DNA of 18,492 bases from an uncultured Prevotella sp. (GTDB lineage Bacteria; Bacteroidota; Bacteroidia; Bacteroidales; Bacteroidaceae), in the NCBI GenBank assembly GCA_946998205.1, contig CAMPYJ010000047.1, forward strand, positions 1 to 18,492, written 5' to 3'. A program made the translations under genes and the position numbers. The notes under the pieces were generated by a model. It had not been told where the DNA came from, did no database searches, and worked only from the letters and a program-made list of their open reading frames with translations. Positions 1-5,962 of this stretch are shown here, one piece after another. How positions within the stretch are numbered: position 1 is the first letter of the stretch; every line of letters starts with the position of its first letter.

Positions 1-2
1 GA

Positions 3-498
3 AGTAGCGGCATGGCATTCAGCCATGGAAGTATTTTCGGCTCTCTCTTCTTCAGCTACCTTTGTGGTGGAGGATGCCTTGAGGACATCAATGCACTTAT
101 AGGGCAGTTCAAGCAGAGACCTGATACGCTGTTACCCGGTGCCGACACTGTGGGGCGCGGACTGAAGGAGCTTGCTGAAGAGAACATTATTTACAAGAGC
201 GAAATCTCCGGCAAGTCTTACAGTTTCAACACGGCAGAGAAGCTGAACACCTTACTATTACGGATGATACGGAGAATGGGGCTTATAAAGGTGGGCAGCC
301 ATGTTGACTTGGACTTTGATCACTAGTTCGTTCCAGCCCACAAGTTCGATGCTAAGTATTCTTATAAGCAGGACCTTGGCTATTTTCCTGGTTGGGCTTC
401 CATTGGGGGAATCATAGTCGGAGGTGAGAATCGTGACGGAAGAAGTACAAGCAAATGACGCAGAAACGCTGGTTAGAGTTTTTCGACGAAACTTGTAA
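3..498 (+). pseudogene. IS1380-family transposase fragment, decayed
   Basis: Translation shows an internal part of an IS1380-type transposase as found in Bacteroides insertion sequences: FGSLFFSYLCGG, then RPDTLLPGADTVGRGLKELAEE, FNTAEKLNTLLLRM, SHVDLDFDH, and after an in-frame TAG at 324-326 (probably CAG to TAG, where the family has Gln) FDAKYSYKQDLGYFPGWASIGG and IIVGGENRDG. A TGA at 456 ends this frame, but the family sequence continues one frame over from about 451 (NDAETLVRVFRR) until about 495, so there is at least one frameshift as well. The N-terminus lies outside the window and the C-terminal half is missing, with no terminal inverted repeat at the break. It is a dead remnant whose right edge abuts the toxin-like gene. 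The family call is from recall of IS1380 sequences and is fairly sure. Confidence 0.8.
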
Positions 499-778
499 GG
501 AGGAGGGTGTGTATGGCCTCAGTATTGGCTTGAAGCCTGGCGGCGGACACATGACGGTATTACAACGATTTAAGGACGGAACGCTCAAATATATAGAACC
601 ACAGCACGACAACTCCGAGGGGTCAGGTCGTGAATGGGACGATATAAAAAATTTGGCAAAAGAGGGAAAAAGTACTCAGCACGGCTGCCGAGGTATCATG
701 CGAATAGACAACAAGCTATTCAATACCGATTTCATCGAGATTTTCGACGTACATGCCGATAAAGTCAAAAGCAAGTGA
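455..778 (+). CDS. 5'-truncated papain-fold-toxin-like C-terminal domain (probable MuF tail)
   Basis: The open frame encodes 107 residues, but the first ~15 (MTQKRWLEFFDETCK) come from an IS1380 remnant read out of frame, so only about base 500 onward is original. That part reads GVYGLSIGLKPGGGHMTVLQRF followed by KDGTLKYIEPQHD, which resembles the His and Asp/Gln half of papain-fold toxin domains fused to the C-terminus of phage MuF head-morphogenesis proteins. The expected catalytic Cys would lie upstream and is lost. Position supports the call: in Mu-like phages the MuF gene lies just upstream of the gpG-type gene, which follows here at 1035. The 3' end overlaps the opposite-strand small gene by 63 bases. 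It is likely inactive. The fold assignment is inference from motif pattern; the truncation is directly visible. Confidence 0.5.
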   Translation: MTQKRWLEFFDETCKEEGVYGLSIGLKPGGGHMTVLQRFKDGTLKYIEPQHDNSEGSGREWDDIKNLAKEGKSTQHGCRGIMRIDNKLFNTDFIEIFDVHADKVKSK

Positions 779-973
779 GTCGGAAACTTCCAGGACCTCA
801 CCGTTCTTGAACAAATAAACAACAGGATAACCAATGGTCGCATCAGCAGGAAATGCAAAAAGCCACGCCTTTTGCCCCTCTACGTCACCGAGGTATTTTA
901 GTCGATTGCCGTAGCGGTCAATGAAAGGCTGTGCCTCTTTGATTACTGCTTGTGGTATTGTTTCCTGTTTCAT
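716..973 (-). CDS. small protein of unknown function, candidate immunity protein for the adjacent toxin
   Basis: This encodes about 85 residues starting MKQETIPQAVIKEAQPFIDRYG, with a middle LGDVEGQKAWLFAFP and GYPVVYLFKNGEV that looks like a small alpha/beta fold with beta strands. The frame is open to an ATG at 1000, but a strong promoter (-7 box at 978-985) lies between the two ATGs, so the ATG at 973 is the likely start, giving a nearly leaderless mRNA. No catalytic motif, signal peptide or membrane segment is seen. It is convergent with and overlaps the 3' end of the toxin-like gene, and sits between MuF-type and gpG-type genes, where an immunity or lysogenic-conversion gene is plausible. 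Function is inferred only from position; I do not recognise the family. Confidence 0.6.
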   Translation of the reverse strand: MKQETIPQAVIKEAQPFIDRYGNRLKYLGDVEGQKAWLFAFPADATIGYPVVYLFKNGEVLEVSDSLAFDFIGMYVENLDEIGIE

Positions 974-977
974 GCCA

Positions 978-1007
978 CAAAGATACGCTCTTTTACTCAT
1001 AGTTCAA
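978..1007 (-). promoter_or_regulatory. Bacteroides-type promoter for the small gene at 716-973
   Basis: On the - strand, TTG (1007-1005) is followed by exactly 19 bases and then TATCTTTG (985-978). This matches the Bacteroidales sigma consensus TTTG/TTG, 19-21 bases, TAnnTTTG. Transcription would begin around 970-973, at or almost at the ATG at 973. Confidence 0.7.
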
Positions 1008-1034
1008 TAAGTTATTAACAATAATTTCAACAAT

Positions 1035-1502
1035 ATGCCAAACATTCCAGACGGCAAACAGCTTGAAGCCAACATTCTAAAAGATATGCGTGTGGAACTT
1101 GCTGACGAGTTCGACAAGAACTTTCAGCGAAAAGCGTTTTTTACCGACAAGTGGAAAGCCCGAAAAGACAAGAACGCGCGCGGCTCTCTGCTGGTCGTGT
1201 CAGGCGCGATGCGCCGAAGCATACGCAGCGACGTGAAAGACCACGGGGTCAGCTTCACGTCGTCGCTGCCATACACCACCATACACAACGAGGGCGGAAA
1301 GGGCAGCAAGCCTGTACGCCAGCACTACCGTACCAGCAAGAAAGGAAAACGCTACGAGGTCAAGGCGCACAACCGTAAATTCAATATGCCAAAACGCCAG
1401 TTTATCGGCGACGGCAAGAAAACGCAGGCTATCATTAAAGACGTGATAGAAGACAACCTGCAAGCGTTCAACCTTTCACTCACTAAATTTTTGAAGCAAT
1501 GA
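1035..1502 (+). CDS. Mu gpG-like phage virion morphogenesis (minor head) protein
   Basis: The 155-residue product matches the layout of the phage virion morphogenesis family (Mu gpG, P2 gpS-like tail completion): a basic N-terminal half, SLPYTTIHNEGGK at about residues 77-89 (the family has a Y-x-x-IHNxGG motif), a basic stretch, then the FNMPKRQFIGDGKK segment near 115-130 and a C-terminal helix IIKDVIEDNL. In Mu this protein acts in head/neck assembly. It overlaps the next gene by ATGA (1499-1502), indicating translational coupling. The upstream partner should be MuF, and the remnant at 455-778 is consistent with that. No dedicated promoter was recognised. Late phage activators are not in this window. 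Confidence 0.7.
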   Translation: MPNIPDGKQLEANILKDMRVELADEFDKNFQRKAFFTDKWKARKDKNARGSLLVVSGAMRRSIRSDVKDHGVSFTSSLPYTTIHNEGGKGSKPVRQHYRTSKKGKRYEVKAHNRKFNMPKRQFIGDGKKTQAIIKDVIEDNLQAFNLSLTKFLKQ

Positions 1503-1984
1503 GAAAGCAAATTTATCTGAAAGTGTGCCAGCAGCTTGAACAAGTGCCTGAAATTCGCCTTGTAGGCTTCTGGAACGAGCAGCTGGCTATGGTGCAGCAG
1601 ACGCGCCCGTTCGTCCTGCCTGCCGTGTTTATCGAGTTTGAACCCTACGAGATACGCCAGCTGTCTATGCACGCACAGGAGGCAGACATCACCCTGCGCC
1701 TGCATATCCTTACAAGGGCTATGGATTTCGTGGACAACCGCGACAAGCGTATGGCGGTTGCCCTGCAATACTTCGACCTGATAGACGACGTAAACAAGGC
1801 TATGGCGACGCTGCGGGGCGACGGCTTCTCCACGTTCATGCACACCCAGTCCGCCACCAACCACAACCACGCCGAAATAATCGAAAGCATAGAGTGCTGG
1901 CAGTGCCGTGCCACCGATGCCGCGGCGATGCGGCAGGCGCAAATGGCGGTGGGCGCAGGGCTGCATATCGCAGAAAAACAGTAA
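1499..1984 (+). CDS. phage neck/tail-type protein, Mu-like late region
   Basis: 161 residues, starting by ATGA overlap with the gpG-like gene. The N-terminus (MRKQIYLKVCQQLEQVPEI) is helical, followed by beta-rich sequence with FVLPAVFIEFEPYEI and ADITLRLHILTRAMDF, then HNHAEIIESIECWQCRATD. Small alpha/beta proteins of this size and place are often neck or tail-terminator proteins of contractile-tailed phages (Mu gp37/DUF1834-type or lambda gpU-type), but I do not see a diagnostic motif. The gene ends exactly one base before a MITE, and nothing of the downstream tail operon (sheath, tube) follows, so the late operon is interrupted here or reorganised. Confidence 0.55.
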   Translation: MRKQIYLKVCQQLEQVPEIRLVGFWNEQLAMVQQTRPFVLPAVFIEFEPYEIRQLSMHAQEADITLRLHILTRAMDFVDNRDKRMAVALQYFDLIDDVNKAMATLRGDGFSTFMHTQSATNHNHAEIIESIECWQCRATDAAAMRQAQMAVGAGLHIAEKQ

Positions 1985-2178
1985 AGGGCGGTTCTATAAA
2001 TTAGCTTTGACGGATTGTGAGACTATTTTTGAGTTCAATTTGTTTGTGAGTGAAGGAGTATAGCGAGCTATACGACTGAACGAACAAGAAAATTGAACCA
2101 AAAAGAGTCCACAAGATGACAAAACGTAAAAAAACTGACATAAAAAAACTTTACGGTGGTAATTTATAGAACCGCCCT
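1985..2178. mobile_element. 194-bp MITE-like element with perfect 19-bp terminal inverted repeats
   Basis: AGGGCGGTTCTATAAATTA at 1985-2003 is repeated in perfect inverted form at 2160-2178. The interior contains no gene but a long imperfect palindrome: two arms of about 32 bases (about 2036-2101) centred on GTATAGC-GA-GCTATAC, able to form a cruciform or hairpin. AA flanks both ends and could be a 2-bp target duplication, though the surrounding sequence is A-rich. The same terminal repeat occurs with two changes at 18438-18456, so a related element is present elsewhere in the same DNA. A nonautonomous derivative of an insertion sequence is the best reading; the parent IS family was not identified. 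Confidence 0.75.
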
Positions 2179-2186
2179 AAAAACAA

Positions 2187-2223
2187 AAACCCCGTGCAGG
2201 TCATTTCACCGCACGGGGCTTTT
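2187..2223. terminator. bidirectional rho-independent terminator between converging phage operons
   Basis: CCCCGTGC (2190-2197) pairs with GCACGGGG (2211-2218) around a 13-base loop. On the - strand it is followed by TTTTTGTTTTT, on the + strand by CTTTT. It lies directly after the stop codon of the last - strand early gene (2223) and also faces the + strand late genes. Confidence 0.85.
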
Positions 2224-2456
2224 CATTGGTTATCGAAGTAGTCGAACAGGGTAAGCTGCAATGCGTCTACTTTCGGCGGTGTGGTCGGTATGTTCAGGTT
2301 ATTAAGATAAGTCCTGTAACACATAGGAGAAATCGGGTTAATATACCTTTTCCATATCGCCTTATAACACCGCCTGTTATTGCCAGCTTCGTAGTACCTT
2401 TCTGTTATGGCGCGTAGCAATTTAGTGCGCTCCATCGTACTTTTATGGTGTTTCAT
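2223..2456 (-). CDS. small protein, last gene of the Mu-like early operon
   Basis: 77 residues, MKHHKSTMERTKLLRAITERYY..., rich in Arg, Lys and Tyr in the first half, ending in DALQLTLFDYFDNQ. No recognised domain. The basic N-terminal half could contact nucleic acid. The stop codon runs into the terminator, which marks the operon end. The upstream gap to the DUF3164-type gene is about 90 bases and contains a possible oppositely oriented promoter. It is treated as real because of strand, composition and position consistent with the operon. Confidence 0.55.
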   Translation of the reverse strand: MKHHKSTMERTKLLRAITERYYEAGNNRRCYKAIWKRYINPISPMCYRTYLNNLNIPTTPPKVDALQLTLFDYFDNQ

Positions 2457-2479
2457 AGCCTGTTTGTCCGCTTATTTAG

Positions 2480-2540
2480 TACCTTTGTAAACGGCTAAGT
2501 TTACGTGTGGTTTGCGGTTCCGCAGGCTGCACGCTTTTTT
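2480..2540 (+). promoter_or_regulatory. possible short + strand transcript or operator between early genes
   Basis: TACCTTTG (2480-2487) fits the TAnnTTTG -7 box but no good TTG lies 19-21 bases upstream. It overlaps an inverted repeat GTAAAC-6-GTTTAC (2487-2504), and is followed by nested hairpin sequence (TGCGG-TT-CCGCA inside a CGTG/CACG pair) and a run of seven T at about 2534-2541. This is the layout of a very short RNA with a terminator, or a dyad operator. Weak evidence overall. Confidence 0.25.
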
Positions 2541-2545
2541 TGGGG

Positions 2546-3211
2546 TTAGTCGTCAGCTTCCGTTACCGACAGCGGCACGATGTGCCAGCCTTTATCGTCC
2601 TTGAACTCTGCACGAATGAAAGTCTTTGTCGTCGAGGGCTGGTAGCTTTCTTCAATGATGCGCACACCCTCTATAAAGGTGTCGTCCTGCGTTTCCTCCG
2701 CCATTTTGCGAAGTTGCAGCACACGGCTGGCTTTCAGCGTGCCCTTCTGGTCGCGGCTCAACAGGCGCAGCACGGTATTAACCAGCATTTTGCTTTTGTC
2801 GTCCGTGGCAAGGCTTTCGATGTACTGCTTTACCATAGTGATGCCGTCCTCCACCGTGTCGCGCCAGTCATCTACGGCATTCACGCCCAGCGTCAGCCGC
2901 ATACTGCCGTCGCTGTGGGTAAAGGTGTGGGAACGCTGTGTGTCGGTCGTAAGCTGCATCACTTCCGATTTCATGCGCAGCACCTCTTTGAAGTTCTCAA
3001 ACACTTTTGCCTTTACCGCCTTAATCTGGTCGGAAAGGGCGCGAAGTTCGGGCAATGCCGTGGCGATTTCGTCGTCCACCAGTTCTGCATACACTTCGCG
3101 GTTTGCTTTTCTCTGCCTTGCGATGCGTTCTTTTTCCTGCTTCTTCTGGAAAGCGGCAAACGCTTCGGCTTCTGCCGTGGTCATTTCTACCACTTTTTTT
3201 TCATTATCCAT
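2546..3211 (-). CDS. DUF3164-type Mu-like early protein
   Basis: About 221 residues from the ATG at 3211 (MDNEKKVVEMTTAEAEAFAA); the frame stays open to an ATG at 3241, but the A-rich stretch before 3211 and the protein start favour the shorter form. A highly charged coiled-coil-like N-terminus (residues about 10-60) is followed by RMKSEVMQLTTDTQRS, GSMRLTLGVNAVDDW and a C-terminal KTFIRAEFKDDKGWHIVPLS. This order matches the DUF3164 family found in the early regions of Mu-like phages, sometimes near genes for sigma-like or Gam-like functions. Its biochemical role is not established. It lies between a 58-residue and a 77-residue protein in the same operon. Confidence 0.7.
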   Translation of the reverse strand: MDNEKKVVEMTTAEAEAFAAFQKKQEKERIARQRKANREVYAELVDDEIATALPELRALSDQIKAVKAKVFENFKEVLRMKSEVMQLTTDTQRSHTFTHSDGSMRLTLGVNAVDDWRDTVEDGITMVKQYIESLATDDKSKMLVNTVLRLLSRDQKGTLKASRVLQLRKMAEETQDDTFIEGVRIIEESYQPSTTKTFIRAEFKDDKGWHIVPLSVTEADD

Positions 3212-3244
3212 TTTATTACTTGTTAAATGGTGTTCAAACACCTG

Positions 3245-3421
3245 TTAATCGTCTTTTTCCAGTTCGTCCATACTGTGATTGCGCCAGCCCAGCTCCGCGC
3301 TTTCGGCTTCACTCTCCGCCCATTCTGAAAGCTCTTTCATAAAGTAATAATAGGCGGTGTTGTTCAGGTGCGCAAATTCTTCTTTGATGCGAGCACCCAG
3401 TCGGTCTACCGCTTTACTCAT
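3245..3421 (-). CDS. small acidic protein of the Mu-like early operon
   Basis: 58 residues from the ATG at 3421 (MSKAVDRLGARIKEEF), ending in DELEKDD. The start overlaps the stop of the upstream gene by 8 bases, which supports this start over the upstream ATG at 3445. The sequence is mostly helical and acidic with an aromatic centre (AYYYFMKELSEWAE). No family recognised. Spacing to the DUF3164-type gene is about 33 bases. Confidence 0.5.
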   Translation of the reverse strand: MSKAVDRLGARIKEEFAHLNNTAYYYFMKELSEWAESEAESAELGWRNHSMDELEKDD

Positions 3422-3686
3422 ACTGCGATATTTTATAAAAAACATAGTTTCTACGGGCAGCGGTTAAGGCCATTAAGATGTCCGCCTTTGTGTCGGCTTC
3501 CGTCAGCATTGGCACACCGTTCAGGCAGATGTAGACCTCGCCGTCAAATTCGCGTATCTGTACGGCGCGGCGGCTTTCTCTGACAGCCTGCCTGCGTACT
3601 CTGTTATGCTGTCTTTCTTTCCAGTTCGCGCGATATTTGCACCACTTGCGGCAGATTGCCTGCCAAAAATCTTGTAACTTTTTCAT
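3414..3686 (-). CDS. small basic protein of the Mu-like early operon
   Basis: 90 residues. The first 45 are strongly basic (RVRRQAVRESRRA), and the rest reads like a small beta/alpha unit: VQIREFDGEVYICLNGVPML, then KADILMALTAARRNYVFYK. No recognised domain. The basic front half suggests nucleic-acid contact, which is inference only. It lies 27 bases downstream of the GemA-like gene and overlaps the next gene by 8 bases, so it is firmly inside the operon. Confidence 0.55.
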   Translation of the reverse strand: MKKLQDFWQAICRKWCKYRANWKERQHNRVRRQAVRESRRAVQIREFDGEVYICLNGVPMLTEADTKADILMALTAARRNYVFYKISQYE

Positions 3687-3713
3687 TTCCTTTATATTTA
3701 TTGTTTGTTGTTC

Positions 3714-4199
3714 TTATGCTTGTGCCACGTTGTCGCCGCCTGCATACCTTGCCAGCGTTTCGCTTAACATTGCCTGCTTTACGGCTTCCGCCTGTCGTGC
3801 GTCGGTCTGCTTGTTGTTAAACAGCCCGATAAGGTTGCGCAGGCGTTCGCGGGGTATCTTGTTAAAGTCGCTGTAACCCGTACACCTGCACGCTATGCCT
3901 TTTATAATGCTGGCGTTCGATGTTCTGCCAGTGGAACGCAGCCAGCTGCCTATCGCCGCCATTACACGCTTGCGCAGCTTGTCGGTGTCGTCGCCTTGCT
4001 TCTTGTTCAGCTGTGCCGACAGCTTGCCGCAGATGTCTATAAGGTCGTGCGTGTCGATGTCACGGCTGCTTTCCACGCCGTAGCTGGCGGCGATGGTCTT
4101 CTTTTCGTCGTCCGAAATGCCCAGCAGGGTGCAAAGGGTGTGGTACTTCTTCACAAGCCCCCTGTGTATTTCGTCCATTGTCTTGTTTTCCTTTGTCAT
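3714..4199 (-). CDS. GemA (Mu gp16, DUF1018)-like regulatory protein
   Basis: 161 residues from the ATG at 4199 (MTKENKTMDEIHRG); the frame extends to 4253 but that would overlap the ATPase gene upstream by 46 bases. The product has KKYHTLCTLLGISDDEKKTIAASYG followed by VESSRDIDTHDLIDICGKL, then LRKRVMAAIGSWLRSTG and IACRCTGYSDFNKIPRERLR. The SYGVESSRD segment and the tandem helical arrangement match DUF1018 proteins, whose Mu member GemA modulates host gene expression and is encoded in the early region with Mor. No Mor/C-type activator is seen beside it here. The family call is moderately sure; function in Bacteroidales is unknown. Confidence 0.6.
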   Translation of the reverse strand: MTKENKTMDEIHRGLVKKYHTLCTLLGISDDEKKTIAASYGVESSRDIDTHDLIDICGKLSAQLNKKQGDDTDKLRKRVMAAIGSWLRSTGRTSNASIIKGIACRCTGYSDFNKIPRERLRNLIGLFNNKQTDARQAEAVKQAMLSETLARYAGGDNVAQA

Positions 4200-4207
4200 A
4201 GCTCTAT

Positions 4208-4855
4208 TTATTTCGTTAGGTTTGCCCAGTATTCGCGTGCGCCCTGCTCCCAAATGATGAAGTCCGCGCCGCCCTCCTGTTTTTCGGGTACTTCGTAGCG
4301 GGTAGTTACGAATGCCTTGTACCCCTCAACTCTTATTTTGATGTCAGCGTCGTACCTGATGTTTTGCGCCGTTGAGCCTTTCGGTTCGCCATTGCGTCCC
4401 TGACTGATGTAAACAAACAGCTTGTCAGGGAACTGACCCCGCAGCCGCAAATGGTCTTCTATCGTGTAGCGTCGCCAGTATTGCACGCTGTCTATTACGA
4501 TGATGTCGGGGCTTCGCTTGCGCTTCAGGCGCGCTGCCACCTCCTTCGCGCCCTCCTTGTCCAGCAGTATGATGCGCGTGCCAGCTTCGGCCATTCCGAC
4601 GCGCTGCCACGCTTTTTGCAGCGATAGTGACAAGCCTTGCTCAATGCTGTCGTAGGCAACGCGCCCGAACTTCGTAAGGTACTTGCACAATTCAAGTACG
4701 AAAGTCGTTTTACCGCAGCCGCTACCGCCGTAGACAAGCCACGTGCCGCGAAGTTCGGGGCGGCCGAAGCTGTGCAGCCACCTGCCCTCGAAGTCGGCGA
4801 CCTCAAACTTCGCCTGCAATACGTTTTTATTGCTTATCGCCCGTGCCATAGTCAT
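4208..4855 (-). CDS. RecA-fold P-loop ATPase of the Mu-like early operon
   Basis: 215 residues from the ATG at 4855, chosen because it overlaps the upstream stop as ATGA; the open frame runs further to 4903. A Walker A motif GGSGCGKT lies at residues 43-50 and a Walker B IIVID at 118-122, with a following SVQYW and a later VYISQGRNGEPKGS resembling the switch and L2 regions of RecA/RadA/DnaB-type ATPases. Possible roles are DNA strand handling or loading in phage replication. It differs from the MuB-like ATPase encoded two genes upstream, so this operon carries two distinct ATPases. Substrate and partner are unknown. Confidence 0.7.
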   Translation of the reverse strand: MTMARAISNKNVLQAKFEVADFEGRWLHSFGRPELRGTWLVYGGSGCGKTTFVLELCKYLTKFGRVAYDSIEQGLSLSLQKAWQRVGMAEAGTRIILLDKEGAKEVAARLKRKRSPDIIVIDSVQYWRRYTIEDHLRLRGQFPDKLFVYISQGRNGEPKGSTAQNIRYDADIKIRVEGYKAFVTTRYEVPEKQEGGADFIIWEQGAREYWANLTK

Positions 4856-5106
4856 AATCGTTTTATATCCACCTTGACGCGGCTGTTCAGATACTGAACG
4901 CACCAGCTTAAAAAGTACAGTCCGTCGGGGTTTTCGTTAGGGTTTATGTCGGCCACCACACACAGCAGCCCTTTTGTCTTTGCACGGCGCACCGTCAGCG
5001 TGCAGGGTGCGTCGCGGTGCAGCCATTCGTCCATGATGAAGCGGCAGTCCGACGCTTTCATTCCCAGTGTGATGCGCTGCGCTGCGTCGTAACTTACGCC
5101 GTTCAT
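4852..5106 (-). CDS. small protein between two ATPases of the early operon
   Basis: 84 residues, MNGVSYDAAQRITLGMKASD..., with an N-terminal helix and then strands: APCTLTVRRAKTKGLLCVVADINPN and GLYFLSWCVQYLN. It starts with an ATGA overlap with the MuB-like gene and ends with an ATGA overlap with the RecA-fold ATPase gene, so the three are translationally coupled. No known domain. It could be an accessory factor of one of the ATPases, from position only. Confidence 0.6.
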   Translation of the reverse strand: MNGVSYDAAQRITLGMKASDCRFIMDEWLHRDAPCTLTVRRAKTKGLLCVVADINPNENPDGLYFLSWCVQYLNSRVKVDIKRL

Positions 5107-5948
5107 GCCCTGCCTCCTTTCGTCAGTTTCCAGACGGCACGCTTCACACGGCGCAGGTCGTTTTCACTGTCCCTTATCACGGCGGCGATGTCTGCCTTGT
5201 CATTCACACCGTTTGCCACGCACACGGCGGCGATGTCTTCGTCGTTCACTACTTCCAGCTGTACGAACTTCCTGCCTATGCGGCTGTATATTTCCTGATA
5301 GCCTTTGCGGTTGAAGCGCACGCCCCGTTCTATTCGCTTTTTCAGGAAGTCGGTAGCGCAGAGCGCAAGCCCGCAGTGTCCCTCTAATTGGTTATACAGC
5401 GATATAAAGAAGTACAGCACTTGGTCGCCCAGCTTGTCGGCTTCGTCCAGAATGATAAGCGGTGTTTCAACGCTTTGCAGTTCCTCTACGATTGTGTCCA
5501 TTTGGTCGGACACGCTGCCTGCCATGTCCTTGCCCAGCGCACGCAGCAGCTTTTGTATGAATGTCTTTCTGTTCCAATACTCCGAGCAGCACAGATGATA
5601 GGTGCGGGGGTGGTCGGCGGTGTACCGCTTTATGGCTTCCGTCTTTCCGCAGCCTGCGAAGCCTGTTACAGCCATTGCGAGGCTTTCGGCTTTCGCGTTG
5701 TCCAGTATAAAGGTCATTTTCTCATAACCGCGGGTCGCCACCACCTGCCACGCCGCACCGTCGTGTCCTGTCTGTGCGGCGATGCTGCGCCACATATCGT
5801 CGCTAAGGGTTTCCCAGTCGTTGTTAAGCACCTTGCTAAGTGTGGCAGAGCTTATGCCCATACTCTTTGCGGCCTTGTTCTGGCTGCCTTTCTGTGCGCA
5901 GAAACTTTTAAGGCGTTCTGCTATCAATGCCTTTTCTTCTTGCTTCAT
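5103..5948 (-). CDS. MuB-like AAA ATPase (transposition target-selection protein) with N-terminal HTH
   Basis: 281 residues. Residues about 8-60 form a lambda-repressor-like helix-turn-helix (NKAAKSMGISSATLSKVLNN), as in MuB, whose N-terminus also binds DNA. The AAA domain has Walker A GFAGCGKT at 96-103 and Walker B LIILDEAD at 164-171, with a C-terminal NGVNDKADIAAVI and NDLRRVKRAVWKL segment like the MuB/TniB C-terminal domain. MuB binds target DNA as an ATP-dependent filament and delivers it to the MuA transpososome. The gene lies 14 bases downstream of the DDE transposase gene, the standard A-B order. Confidence 0.85.
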   Translation of the reverse strand: MKQEEKALIAERLKSFCAQKGSQNKAAKSMGISSATLSKVLNNDWETLSDDMWRSIAAQTGHDGAAWQVVATRGYEKMTFILDNAKAESLAMAVTGFAGCGKTEAIKRYTADHPRTYHLCCSEYWNRKTFIQKLLRALGKDMAGSVSDQMDTIVEELQSVETPLIILDEADKLGDQVLYFFISLYNQLEGHCGLALCATDFLKKRIERGVRFNRKGYQEIYSRIGRKFVQLEVVNDEDIAAVCVANGVNDKADIAAVIRDSENDLRRVKRAVWKLTKGGRA

Positions 5949-5962
5949 AATTGCCGTTTATT

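Noticed and set aside
1352..1966. 204-residue open frame on the - strand
   Set aside because: Antisense to the gpG-like and tail-type genes, which are ATGA-coupled and have phage motifs.
2507..3226. 239-residue open frame on the + strand
   Set aside because: It lies opposite the DUF3164-type gene, has low-complexity Cys/Phe/His-rich sequence and no family features; it is an antisense shadow of a GC-rich gene.
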